Numbered from the stretch's first letter, positions 8,545-16,257 are shown. The stretch is DNA of 57,319 nucleotides from Anaerolineales bacterium UBA5195 (GCA_002412925.1 DHVZ01000082.1:1-57319), one strand, 5' to 3'. Translations and numbers: made by a program. The notes: generated by a model not told the origin, from the letters alone.

Positions 8545-8924
8545 ACTTCCTCCCCGCGCAGGATGCGCATGGCGCCATCCGCCGAGAGCTTGCCGGCATC
8601 CAGGTCTTCGAGCACCTGGCGGCGGCGGTCTTCAGCGATATCAGGAGTCTCTTCCTTGCCGGGTTCATACCCCAGGGCGCGGATAATTTCATGTAAACGG
8701 TTGCGCAGCGTCGGGTAGGAAAGACCGAGTTCCGTTTCCACGCGGTTGAGCTTGCCCTCGCAGCGGATAAATGTCATAATAAAATCCATCTGTTCGCGCG
8801 TCAAATGGGCAAATATCCCGCCGGTAAAGCGACCCTCCAGCGAAGTATCACAGGATTCGCAGTGCAGGCGCGTAATGGTCAATTCATTCTGGCAAACCGG
8901 GCAGCGTGTCAGGGCATTGTTCAT
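8541..8924 (-). CDS. DUF2089 family zinc-ribbon/HTH regulator
   Basis: 127 residues. A zinc ribbon occupies the N-terminus (CPVCQNEL...CESCDTSLEG), then a helix-turn-helix-like stretch (LNRVETELGLSYPTLRNRLHEII) that gives the family its presumed DNA-binding role, and the C-terminal ~30 residues (RRRQVLEDLDAGKLSADGAMRIL) again carry the helical motif shared by the whole operon. AAGGAG lies 7 bases before the ATG. First gene of the operon, so probably its autoregulator. The DUF2089 assignment is strong; the role is inference. Confidence 0.85.
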   Translation of the reverse strand: MNNALTRCPVCQNELTITRLHCESCDTSLEGRFTGGIFAHLTREQMDFIMTFIRCEGKLNRVETELGLSYPTLRNRLHEIIRALGYEPGKEETPDIAEDRRRQVLEDLDAGKLSADGAMRILRGEEV

Positions 8925-8987
8925 GATTACTCCTTAAAGCGGACAACCCGCGCAAGACCAGGGACGGTCAATGCGCAGACAAATTCT

Positions 8988-9035
8988 TTAGCGAACCTCA
9001 AAGCGAGTAAAATTGGACTTATAGGTGAAAAACAT
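8988..9035 (-). CDS. Possible 15-residue leader peptide
   Basis: Within the long leader of the DUF2089 operon an AAAGGAG sits 6 bases before an ATG that opens 15 codons (MFFTYKSNFTRFEVR) and a TAA. It ends about 64 bases before the DUF2089 start. The ribosome-binding site is as good as that of any gene here. It could be a regulatory leader ORF or a small protein; conservation is untested. Confidence 0.4.
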   Translation of the reverse strand: MFFTYKSNFTRFEVR

Positions 9036-9226
9036 GGCAGCTCCTTTTCGAGGGTCAAGTCACCCGAATGCTCTTTGAGGGGTGTATCGAGATCCGGGAA
9101 CGCGGGTTTCGGTGGGTTGTTGAGCCGGGCGAAACACAGGCAAAAGGGCCTCACCTGCTCAACCAGCTTTCTCTTCGGGTTTGAAGATCTACTGCTTTAG
9201 AAAGTTACGCAGCACTTTGTAAGTTT

Positions 9227-9254
9227 ATTATACTGAGTATTTAAATATTGTCAA
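9227..9254 (-). promoter_or_regulatory. Consensus sigma-70-type promoter of the DUF2089 operon
   Basis: Minus strand: TTGACA (9249-9254), 16-bp spacer, TATAAT (9227-9232), both perfect matches. Transcription would begin near 9220, giving a leader of about 300 nt before the DUF2089 start at 8924. The leader (8925-9220) holds a possible 15-codon ORF and GC-rich complementary stretches around 9115-9165; no known riboswitch was recognised. Confidence 0.7.
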
Positions 9255-9340
9255 GCGTATATTCGATAATTCGAAACGAATTTACAATTTTATTAAATAT
9301 AATCAACAATGCCTTTGAAATTATAAAACCTGGAGACAAC

Positions 9341-10327
9341 ATGATTCGCTCGCTTTGCTTCATCCCTGGACAGGAACCGCGGACCGATATCCCGGTCAAG
9401 GAGTACGCTGCCTTGCTCGCCAACCCCGAAAGCCTGCTTTGGATCGACTTTGACGGCGAACCCGACGCTTCAGCCGAACCGATCCTGACCGGCATTTTTC
9501 GCTTCCACCCACTGGCCGTGGACGACGCCCTGGAGGAAACCCATACCCCCAAGGTGGATGACTGGGGTGAATATATCTATATCGTCTTGAGCGCCATGAC
9601 CTTTAACGCTGAAGATAGTTTATCGCTTTACACCAATGAACTGGATGTTTTCCTCGGCAAAAACTACGTTGTCACCCATCACGATGAACCAATTGCCTCC
9701 GTTGAAAAGGCCCGCGAGGTCTTCTTCCGTGACAGGCGCTACGCCTCTCACGGTCCCGACCACCTGCTTTATAAAATCATCGACGACCTGGTGGCTGAAT
9801 ACATGCCCCTGGTTGAGGCTATCGACGATCAGATCGACCGGGTCGAAGATGAAGTTCTGACCAAAGCCGCGCCCGATACCCTTGAACGCATCTTTTCGCT
9901 CAAACGCATCATCCTCAGCATGCGCCGGATCATCGCCCCCCAGCGCGAAGTTCTCAACAAACTGGCCCGCGACGATTTTGAAGTCATTGACCCGCACGAC
10001 CGCATCTTTTTCCGTGACATCTACGATCACCTGGTGCGCCTGCACGATGTCAACGAATCGATGCGCGACCTGGTCAGCGGCTCGCTTGATACCTATCTCT
10101 CGGTGATCAACAATCGCATGAACGATGTGATGAAAACATTAACGATCATCACCACGCTTTTCATGCCGATCTCCTTCCTGACCGGCTTTTTTGGGATGAA
10201 CTTCTTCGAACCGGTTGCCGGCCTGACAGGCTGGACCAGCCGCGCCGCCTTTGGGCTGATCATGGCAGTCTTCATCCTGCTCCCAATCGGGATGATCTTT
10301 TGGATGAGACGCCGTACCTGGGTTTGA
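9341..10327 (+). CDS. corA: CorA family divalent metal transporter
   Basis: A 328-residue CorA-type channel for Mg2+ (or Co2+/Ni2+). The C-terminus has the two membrane helices and the diagnostic GMN motif between them (FFGMNFFEP), followed by a basic tail (WMRRRTWV). The large N-terminal cytoplasmic domain is acidic, with helix-rich segments around residues 150-260. GGAG lies 6 bases before the ATG chosen; reading further upstream to 9248 would add 31 AT-rich codons and is unlikely. It is divergent from the DUF2089 operon, and a hairpin terminator follows. Confidence 0.9.
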   Translation: MIRSLCFIPGQEPRTDIPVKEYAALLANPESLLWIDFDGEPDASAEPILTGIFRFHPLAVDDALEETHTPKVDDWGEYIYIVLSAMTFNAEDSLSLYTNELDVFLGKNYVVTHHDEPIASVEKAREVFFRDRRYASHGPDHLLYKIIDDLVAEYMPLVEAIDDQIDRVEDEVLTKAAPDTLERIFSLKRIILSMRRIIAPQREVLNKLARDDFEVIDPHDRIFFRDIYDHLVRLHDVNESMRDLVSGSLDTYLSVINNRMNDVMKTLTIITTLFMPISFLTGFFGMNFFEPVAGLTGWTSRAAFGLIMAVFILLPIGMIFWMRRRTWV

Positions 10328-10375
10328 GCTGCCTGCGCGTCCCACCGTTTTGACCATTTCCCTGGTTTCTCTTGC

Positions 10376-10409
10376 ACTCCGAGCCTTCAAAAAACTCGGG
10401 GTGTTTTGT
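10376..10409 (+). terminator. Terminator after corA
   Basis: ACTCCGAG and CTCGGGGT form an 8-bp stem around an 11-nt loop, followed by GTTTTGTT on the plus strand, about 50 bp after the corA stop. Confidence 0.55.
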
Positions 10410-10420
10410 TGAATTTCCTC

Positions 10421-10449
10421 TTGACATAGAACAAACATTCGTGTATTAT
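10421..10449 (+). promoter_or_regulatory. lexA promoter with an SOS-like box in the spacer
   Basis: TTGACA (10421-10426), a 17-bp spacer and TATTAT (10444-10449) form a near-consensus promoter. The spacer contains GAACAAACATTC (10429-10440), one base off the Gram-positive SOS box GAAC-N4-GTTC. A second inverted pair, GTTCATAGAAC (10452-10462), covers the expected start site. This arrangement fits LexA repressing its own gene. Confidence 0.7.
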
Positions 10450-10495
10450 GTGTTCATAGAACGCATGAGCGATTTATGCGTCAGGAGTGAAAACT

Positions 10496-11227
10496 ATGAT
10501 GATGGTGCGAAAATCCAAAGGTTTGAGCGAGCGGCATCACAAAATTCTGGACCTGCTCCAGAAGTATGCCGATAAAGGCTACCCACCCTCCATCCGTGAA
10601 ATTGGCGAACAAACCGGTATCACCTCCACTTCCGTGGTGAATTATTACCTTGAGCAACTCGAGAAATGGGGCTTCATCGAGCGCGACCGCCGCATCTCGC
10701 GCGGCTTGCGCGTTGTCCCTGAGAAACTGGCCGAGTTGGGCAATGCCCTGGCCGTTCCCGTCCACGTTGCCGCCGAAGCCATCAACGACTTCATGCGCAT
10801 CCCGGTCATCGGGCGGATTGGGGCGAGCCTGCCCATGCCCGTCCCGGCTTCTGACTTCAGCTACTACGATGCTGAAAGCGGGGTTGATATCGCCCGCTCC
10901 ATGCTGCCCACCAAAAAAGCCGACGGGCTTTTTGCCCTTGAAGTGACCGGCGACTCGATGATCGACGCCATGGTCAACGATGGCGACATCGTCATCATGC
11001 GCAAAGTCGAGAACAACGCCGAAGCTAAAAACGGTGAAATGGTGGCAGTCTGGCTCCCCGAACGCGACGAAACCACTCTTAAGTATTTCTACAAGGAAAA
11101 AGACGGTTACCGCCTGCAACCGGCCAACCCCACCATGCAGCCCATCTTAATCAAACGCTCTGAAAAGCTGGAGATCAGGGGTAAAGTCGTCATGGTCATC
11201 CGCAAAGTCAGCGGATTGGCAATGTAA
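10496..11227 (+). CDS. lexA: LexA repressor of the SOS response
   Basis: SOS repressor of about 243 residues. The N-terminal winged helix (HHKILDLLQKYADKGYPPSIREIG ... SVVNYYLEQLEKWGFI, shown in two parts) is followed by a long linker to residue ~100, then the S24-type autoprotease: catalytic Ser in GDSMIDA and Lys in DETTLKYFY. The expected cleavage site (Ala-Gly in E. coli and Bacillus) reads RIGASLP, suggesting Ala-Ser. AGGAG at 10483-10487 sits 8 bases before ATG 10496; a GTG inside that Shine-Dalgarno (10487) is less likely to be the start. An autoregulatory box overlaps its promoter. Confidence 0.92.
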   Translation: MMMVRKSKGLSERHHKILDLLQKYADKGYPPSIREIGEQTGITSTSVVNYYLEQLEKWGFIERDRRISRGLRVVPEKLAELGNALAVPVHVAAEAINDFMRIPVIGRIGASLPMPVPASDFSYYDAESGVDIARSMLPTKKADGLFALEVTGDSMIDAMVNDGDIVIMRKVENNAEAKNGEMVAVWLPERDETTLKYFYKEKDGYRLQPANPTMQPILIKRSEKLEIRGKVVMVIRKVSGLAM

Positions 11228-11241
11228 ACAAGCTTCTCGTA

Positions 11242-11272
11242 AAGGGCTGTCCAACCTGGGCAGCCCTTTTTT
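11242..11272 (+). terminator. Terminator after lexA
   Basis: AGGGCTGTCC and GGGCAGCCCT pair into a strong stem with a short loop, followed by a run of six T residues: a standard intrinsic terminator 14 bp past the lexA stop. Confidence 0.85.
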
Positions 11273-11301
11273 GATTCAATAGAAATTCCCCCGGGGCGGT
11301 A

Positions 11302-13314
11302 TCAAGGAAGACAGCCAAGTTCCTCAAAAACACTCGAAACCACCTTCCCTTTCTCCAGGCTGGCGGTGGCTTCGCGCTCGATGCGCTGCCAGAGCCTGCA
11401 AAGCGTGGGACGCATAACTTCCTTCGAAAATTTATAAGTTTCCCTGGTCAGCTTGCGAGCCTCGTTCCATTGACCGGCATGGGCATAGCCCTCGATGAAG
11501 ACAAAGTTCTCAACCGGGTCATTGGGACGGTCATCGGTCGCCAGCGCCTTTTGATGGAAACCCAGCACCCCATTCCAATCGCCGTCTTGTCGGGCAAGCT
11601 CGGCCTTGGAGAAGTAATAACACCAGGTATGCGGGATTTCCGGATTGTAGAAATCGGGCAGGCGGGCGAGTTTTTCCGCCCGAATCAAGGCGGGGTCACT
11701 CAGAAAAGCGGCGTCGCGCAAAACCGGGTGAATGAGCTTATTAAGCGGGTCGATCTCCGGGTCAAGTACGCGGAAACAGCCGGGCGGGGCAAAATTAAAA
11801 ACAACCATCTGCGAAGTATTACCATGGAAAATCCGCGCCAGGTAATTTTGGACAATCGGCAAATTCGGCGCGAAGCCCTGCCCGAGCGCGCGGCCTTCCT
11901 GTGAGCGGACGGTGGCAAAGTAGAGGATGTAATCCATTTCGCCGGAGGATGAGTAAATCCAGTTCAGCGGGCCGGAGAGCGAATTGTCGCTGAACAACGT
12001 CACCGGCAGGTCGTTGGAGAGCAGAGTCGTCCCCGGCTGAAGTTCGGGAATACGCCAGGACATCTGCCAAAATAAAGCCCGCTGGGTATCCCAATCGCGG
12101 CGGTAAAGGGCATTGGTCTGGAATTGTTTCCCGACTGAGAAACCGACCAGCAGCGCCAGGAGCGCAACCTGCACCCTCGGGTAGCGGTCCAAAAACCCGA
12201 GCAAAGCAGCCACGATCAGGCTGGAACCGAGTATGAAAGACAAGGTAAACCGATCAGCAGAGAAATGCAACTGGGGCAGGGTGCGCTCGCCGACCAGCCA
12301 GAAAGCCCCTCCGCCGAGGATCCAGGCAGCAAACCCAATGATGAATGCAGAATGCGGAATGCGGAATAATTCTTGTCTGTTCTGTGAGTAAAAGTAGAGG
12401 CCGACAAAGAGGGTGGAAGCCAGGGCCAGGGCAAAGGCTCCGATGGCGGTATACAGGCCGAGGGTCGTCAGGTCAACCGGCTCAAAGGGGAAGAGCCAGG
12501 CATGGGGCACCGTTTCCCAAAAAGCGTGGGACATGTTAATGAGCAGTTTTCCAAGCCCCAAAAAGAAGTTGGCTTTGAGTTCATCGAGGGTCTGGTAGCT
12601 GTAGCTGGCGTTCTGGTTGCTGAAAAAGAAAGCGCGCCAGAAGGTGACGGCGAGGAAGGTTAACAAGTAGGGCAAGTAGACAAGGATAGCGCGGCGGATT
12701 TTGGTTTTAACGAGGCCATCAAGGATGAACCAAAAAAGAATCAGGCGGAAAAACTCAAGGAAGTAAAAATATTCCATCGTCAACAAATTGACGACAGAGA
12801 GGGCCAGGGCGGCAGCGTGAAGCGGCCAACTTTTCCGTTGGACGGCGAGGATGGACAGCAACAGCGAGGCAAGGAAGGCGTTGAAAACGATGTAAAAATG
12901 GGTGTACATCAACGCGATGAAATTCTGGCCGAGACCGGGGTAGACCAGGAACAATGCGCTCGCCCACAGCGCGGGGCGGGTGTCTTTCGGCCAGACCTGG
13001 CAGAAGAGGGCCCAGACCAGCACAGCGGTCAGCCAGCGCAGCAAGACCATCAGGATTTGCCAGACCCAGGGATGCGGGCCAACCAGCGGCAACATAACCT
13101 GGTAGATCAGACCCCAAAACGGGCGGCTGGTGGAAAAAAGCCTGGTCAGCGCCGCCGGGCCAAGACGGTAATAAACCCAGGTCCAGGGGGCTTCGTCCCA
13201 GTAGAAGCCGCGCTCCCAGAAAAAGAGGGCGTAGGTGAGGAGAGCGAGGATGGCCAGGAAGGATAAAGGATGAAGGATGAAGGATGAAAGACGGGAGCGG
13301 AAGCGGGATGGCAT
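11302..13314 (-). CDS. GT-C type membrane glycosyltransferase-like protein
   Basis: About 670 residues with ten or more hydrophobic helices in the first 400 residues and a soluble C-terminal domain. GFYWDEAPW in the first external loop resembles the Asp-containing motif of GT-C/family 39 enzymes, which use polyprenyl-phosphate sugars to glycosylate lipids, polymers or proteins outside the membrane. Two heptameric DNA repeats lie in frame: 13261-13288 (encoding SFILHPLSF) and 12339-12370 (encoding FRIPHSAFII). An ATG at 13314 and a TTG at 13335 are both possible starts. It heads the group of envelope genes; the exact sugar and acceptor are unknown. Confidence 0.65.
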   Translation of the reverse strand: MPSRFRSRLSSFILHPLSFLAILALLTYALFFWERGFYWDEAPWTWVYYRLGPAALTRLFSTSRPFWGLIYQVMLPLVGPHPWVWQILMVLLRWLTAVLVWALFCQVWPKDTRPALWASALFLVYPGLGQNFIALMYTHFYIVFNAFLASLLLSILAVQRKSWPLHAAALALSVVNLLTMEYFYFLEFFRLILFWFILDGLVKTKIRRAILVYLPYLLTFLAVTFWRAFFFSNQNASYSYQTLDELKANFFLGLGKLLINMSHAFWETVPHAWLFPFEPVDLTTLGLYTAIGAFALALASTLFVGLYFYSQNRQELFRIPHSAFIIGFAAWILGGGAFWLVGERTLPQLHFSADRFTLSFILGSSLIVAALLGFLDRYPRVQVALLALLVGFSVGKQFQTNALYRRDWDTQRALFWQMSWRIPELQPGTTLLSNDLPVTLFSDNSLSGPLNWIYSSSGEMDYILYFATVRSQEGRALGQGFAPNLPIVQNYLARIFHGNTSQMVVFNFAPPGCFRVLDPEIDPLNKLIHPVLRDAAFLSDPALIRAEKLARLPDFYNPEIPHTWCYYFSKAELARQDGDWNGVLGFHQKALATDDRPNDPVENFVFIEGYAHAGQWNEARKLTRETYKFSKEVMRPTLCRLWQRIEREATASLEKGKVVSSVFEELGCLP
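12339..12370. repeat. Heptamer repeat TGCGGAA inside the GT-C gene
   Basis: Three tandem heptamers (TGCAGAA, TGCGGAA, TGCGGAA) in frame within the coding region; a period of 7 nt with three frames gives varied residues. Confidence 0.7.
13261..13288. repeat. Heptamer repeat GGATGAA at the 5' end of the GT-C gene
   Basis: GGATAAA then three GGATGAA units in tandem, translated on the minus strand as part of the first hydrophobic segment. Confidence 0.8.
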
Positions 13315-13340
13315 AGAAGTTATCCAGTTTTGCAAATTAC

Positions 13341-13363
13341 CTGTCTACTTGTTTTCCTGTTTA
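13341..13363. repeat. Short tandem repeat at the 3' end of the GNAT gene
   Basis: CTGTCTA, CTTGTTTT, CCTGTTTA in tandem; the same octamer-like family reappears at 24089-24112, also next to a gene 3' end. Confidence 0.55.
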
Positions 13364-14007
13364 CGGATTTGATACTCCATCCGATGCCGATGATAGCGGC
13401 CCTCGCTGAAGGTTTTGATGATTGTAAAGCCAAACTTGGTGTACAGGGCAATGGCGGCTGGATTGTCGGTTTCAACGCTCAAGACAACGGATTTGTACCC
13501 GGCGCTGCGGGCGGCGTCGACGAAGGCAGTCAGCAAGGTTTTACCGAGGCCCTGTCCGCGCGCGGAGGGGGCAACGCCGATGTAGGTCAGTTCGACCTCT
13601 CTGGGCAAGAGGGTGTTCTCCTCGGAGGCGGAGAAAACGGATTGGACTAGCTGCCAGAGCACGGCTGGATGGGTGAAAGCCAGGCGCAGCATTTGTCCCG
13701 CAAACCAGGGGAGGGGTTGGCGTAGTTGGGCGTTGAGAGCGGGCGGGTTGGGAGAGCCGAGGGCGTAGGCCAGTAAGCAGTCATCAGTAATCAGTGATGA
13801 GTAATCAGTTAGAGCGGACTTGACAGATTGGGTGAGAGCACAAAAAGCAATGACGGAAGGATCTTTTTGCGCAAGCTGGTAATAACGCAGAACGAATGGC
13901 TGGCCCAGGTTCGCCAGGAGGGTGGGCATGGTGGCGAGGTGGAGGTCGGCGAGGGCGGGGAGGAGTTGCGAGGGCAACTGGTGAAGGTTGAGCAGAGTGT
14001 AAGTCAT
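13345..14007 (-). CDS. GNAT family N-acetyltransferase
   Basis: About 220 residues. The C-terminal half has the GNAT acetyl-CoA signature (VAPSARGQGLGKTLL, then AARSAGYKSVVLSVETDNPAAIALYTKFGF) typical of ribosomal-protein-type acetyltransferases. The N-terminal half is less conserved and contains a heptameric DNA repeat encoding TDYSSLITDD (about 13775-13811). The last residues (RKQENK) also come from a short repeat at 13341-13363. The open frame continues upstream through a palindromic element (14037-14073), so I start at the ATG after it. Substrate unknown. Confidence 0.8.
   Translation of the reverse strand: MTYTLLNLHQLPSQLLPALADLHLATMPTLLANLGQPFVLRYYQLAQKDPSVIAFCALTQSVKSALTDYSSLITDDCLLAYALGSPNPPALNAQLRQPLPWFAGQMLRLAFTHPAVLWQLVQSVFSASEENTLLPREVELTYIGVAPSARGQGLGKTLLTAFVDAARSAGYKSVVLSVETDNPAAIALYTKFGFTIIKTFSEGRYHRHRMEYQIRKQENK
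13775..13811. repeat. Heptamer repeat AGTAATC inside the GNAT gene
   Basis: AGTCATC, AGTAATC, AGTGATG, AGTAATC, AGT in tandem, in frame (TDYSSLITDD on the minus strand). Positions are good to about two bases. Confidence 0.75.
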
Positions 14008-14026
14008 TGGAGACCAGAGGGAGGAC

Positions 14027-14073
14027 CCCCTCCCGGCCTCCCCCAAATTCCAAAGTGCGGAATTTGGGGGAGG
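14027..14073. repeat. Palindromic element, CCTCCCCC family
   Basis: A 15-bp perfect stem (14037-14051 with 14059-14073) around a 7-nt loop, preceded by ACCCCCTCCCGG. It sits between the FemAB-like and GNAT genes. Related copies occur at 31774-31957, 34956-35009 and 35710-35859. Confidence 0.8.
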
Positions 14074-14083
14074 AGATAGGTCA

Positions 14084-15157
14084 TCATGCCAAGCCTCGAA
14101 TTAAAAATGGTCCCAAGGGGCGGACGATGAAAGCGGGCAGGCGCTTCCAGATCCAGATGGCAAAACGGAAGCGCGGGCTTTTCTGGTTCAGGTGAGGCAA
14201 TTCCGCGCCTGCGCGCAGGGCGTACCAGTATTCGAGCGGCTGTTTGCGCGGTTTCCACTTCAGCTTGAAGGTTTCGTTGCCTGAGCCGATCAGGCTGCGG
14301 CCAAGGTCAAAGACCTGGAAACCTTTCTGGCAATAGCGTTCGATCACTTTCCAGTAGAGAAATTCTCCGGCGTAATCGGAACGATAGCGGCGCAGGAGAT
14401 TGGCATGCAGATTCGTGACAACGCTACCGTGAGCGATGAAGACCCCGGCTCCGGCAAGTTTGCCATCCGGCGCATAAAGGACAGAAAATTCGAGGGTCTC
14501 GCCGAGGCTTTCGGCCATCGTCCGCAGGTAGGTTTTGGAATGGTAGGGGGAACCCAGTTCGTGCATGGAACGGGCGAGGGCTTCGTAGGCATGGTCAAGC
14601 AGGTCGAGGTGGCCGAATTTAACGGTAAATCCTTTTTTCAGCGATTTGCGGATGTGGTTGCGGTGGTCCGAGCTAAAAGTATTGAGCAGGTTTTCAGTGT
14701 CAGATGATAAGTCCAGTAGATAAGTGGCATAAATCGGGTTTTGTATCCAGGTATTGGGCATTGTCAGGGGAGTGCTGGTCGGGAGACCAGCACTCAACAC
14801 GGATGAGTCAAAACGGAGATTGACATATTCCACATGCAATTCATCGGCAAGGCCGCGCGCTTCGTCCAGGAGCAGGTTGCGCACTTCAGGGGATGAATAG
14901 GCGAATCCGCCATAGGAACCAAAAGGAGAAGTGGTCAGGTAGTTGCCCAGCAGTGGATGCCGGATATGTGTCAAGGCCAGGATGCCGGTGACCACACTTT
15001 CAACTTCTGTTTCCATACGGTAAACGGGATATTTGTAGATGCGGCGGACGATCTCGGACCACGAATCCATCACGGTAAAGGAGGCTGGCCGGGTGAGGGA
15101 ATCCGGCCAGTTGGCGGGCTCGTCGGCGGCCAGACGGCGGAGTCGCATCTCAGGCAT
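14084..15157 (-). CDS. FemAB-like / GNAT-fold acyltransferase
   Basis: 357 residues with a tandem GNAT-like layout as in FemA/FemB peptidyl transferases and the FemAB proteins found beside exopolysaccharide operons: an N-terminal half (SFGSYGGFAYSSPEVRNLLLDEA) and a C-terminal half (GAGVFIAHGSVVTNLHANLLRRYRSD, shown as one phrase of the acetyl-CoA/tRNA-binding fold, then QVFDLGRSLIGSGNETFKLKW). GAGG lies just before the ATG. The 5' end overlaps the stop of the deacetylase gene by 8 bases. In XrtA/PEP-CTERM systems such FemAB proteins accompany polysaccharide deacetylases; no exosortase is seen here. Likely substrate is a surface polymer. Confidence 0.7.
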   Translation of the reverse strand: MPEMRLRRLAADEPANWPDSLTRPASFTVMDSWSEIVRRIYKYPVYRMETEVESVVTGILALTHIRHPLLGNYLTTSPFGSYGGFAYSSPEVRNLLLDEARGLADELHVEYVNLRFDSSVLSAGLPTSTPLTMPNTWIQNPIYATYLLDLSSDTENLLNTFSSDHRNHIRKSLKKGFTVKFGHLDLLDHAYEALARSMHELGSPYHSKTYLRTMAESLGETLEFSVLYAPDGKLAGAGVFIAHGSVVTNLHANLLRRYRSDYAGEFLYWKVIERYCQKGFQVFDLGRSLIGSGNETFKLKWKPRKQPLEYWYALRAGAELPHLNQKSPRFRFAIWIWKRLPAFIVRPLGPFLIRGLA

Positions 15158-15992
15158 GGATGGCCTCGTCGAGATAAGTCCCCAGCGGCGAAACAGGGAA
15201 ATGCTTGAGCAGGGTTTTCAGGAAGTTGGATTTATCCAGGGTAAAGGGAAAAAGCAGCGGGTGCGCAGCCACGTCGCGCCCCAACCGGCGCAGGAAAGCC
15301 TCGGGACGGGCAAGTTCGTATGGGTGCATAATAATGACCGGGCTTAGTCCGGCGCGGATTTCCCGCTCCAAAATGCGGAAGATCAAGTGCGGGATCAGGC
15401 CAATCATAAAACTGGAGCCGTAGGGAACTTCACCGCCAAGCAGAAGCCCGGTGGAAAACTCGCGCGGCGCGTTGAGGCTGGGCGAACGTCCAAAGATGGA
15501 GAGGGTGCTGACGGGCAACTCCCAAACCCCGCCTTTTTGGAGCAAGTTACCGCTGGGGGCATAAATGGACGAACTGTAGGTGAAACCGGCTTTTTCGAGC
15601 AGGGGATAAGCTGCCTCATCGATGCCGACCATAGGGGCGCGGTAGCCACGAATATCAAAATGGGAGCGCCAGGCAACGGAGGCCTCAAGATCTTGTTGGA
15701 GTTCAACGGTATCGACCAACGGGCGGTGGATCTGGCAGTGCAACCCGAGTTCATGCCCGGCAGCGACGATTTTATGCGGGACTTCGGGGTACCATTCAGC
15801 GATTTCGCCAACCAGATAAAAGCTGGCTTTCGCCTCGCCAAGCATCGCCAGGATAGGGTCGATGGCGCGCAGGGTGAAACCGCCATCCAGGTCGCGGCGC
15901 TGGCTGGCGTCGCTTAGGGAATCGTAACGGCGGGTGAGAGCGAACCAGGGTTCGTAATCGATGCTGAGTAGGACGCGTGGGGAAGGCAGCAT
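15150..15992 (-). CDS. Polysaccharide deacetylase family protein
   Basis: About 280 residues of the NodB/CE4-type fold. The first metal-binding Asp is in SIDYEPW, the His pair in HELGLHCQIH, the catalytic-groove Arg in RGYRAPM, and a late His in HPYELA. Such enzymes remove N-acetyl groups from chitin-like or exopolysaccharide chains. TATAAT lies 9 bases before the chosen ATG and there is no Shine-Dalgarno, so the mRNA may be leaderless; 23 extra codons upstream are possible but would run across that box. It forms one transcription unit with the overlapping FemAB-like gene. Confidence 0.78.
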   Translation of the reverse strand: MLPSPRVLLSIDYEPWFALTRRYDSLSDASQRRDLDGGFTLRAIDPILAMLGEAKASFYLVGEIAEWYPEVPHKIVAAGHELGLHCQIHRPLVDTVELQQDLEASVAWRSHFDIRGYRAPMVGIDEAAYPLLEKAGFTYSSSIYAPSGNLLQKGGVWELPVSTLSIFGRSPSLNAPREFSTGLLLGGEVPYGSSFMIGLIPHLIFRILEREIRAGLSPVIIMHPYELARPEAFLRRLGRDVAAHPLLFPFTLDKSNFLKTLLKHFPVSPLGTYLDEAIHA

Positions 15993-16001
15993 AACTGATA
16001 A

Positions 16002-16007
16002 ATTATA
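16002..16007 (-). promoter_or_regulatory. -10 box for a possibly leaderless deacetylase mRNA
   Basis: TATAAT on the minus strand ends 9 bases before the ATG at 15992. A start site at the usual distance would fall within 2-4 bases of the start codon. No good -35 match was seen. Confidence 0.4.
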
Positions 16008-16074
16008 GTCGGTAAAGACCAGTCTCGTAGCCCTTGTTTCAAATAAGACCGGGGTTTTCACAAAGTACTGTGAA

Positions 16075-16223
16075 ATGTCGCTGCGAGGGGCTCCTTCCCG
16101 AAGGACATCGGGACGATGTGCCGAAGCAGTCTCCGGTTAAACGGGAAAACTGACCTTTGGGAGATAATCCCCGGTTCTTTCGGGGATTGCTTCAGGCGGG
16201 AGAGCACCGCCTTCCAACGACAT
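16075..16223. repeat. Small palindromic element, TGTCRNTGCGAG family
   Basis: About 149 bp bounded by ATGTCGCTG and its near-complement CAACGACAT. Inside are GAAGCAGTCTCC-like and GGGATTGCTTC-like pairs. It fills much of the gene-free stretch 15993-16460 together with the hairpins at 16258-16310 and 16390-16423. Relatives are at 48047-48146 and 49462-49619. Confidence 0.6.
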
Positions 16224-16257
16224 CATTATTAGACATCTTGCATAACGTTGAAACAAC

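Noticed and set aside
8925..9220. Known riboswitch or Mg-sensing leader between DUF2089 operon and corA
   Set aside because: No match to M-box, ykoY or other conserved cores could be seen on either strand.
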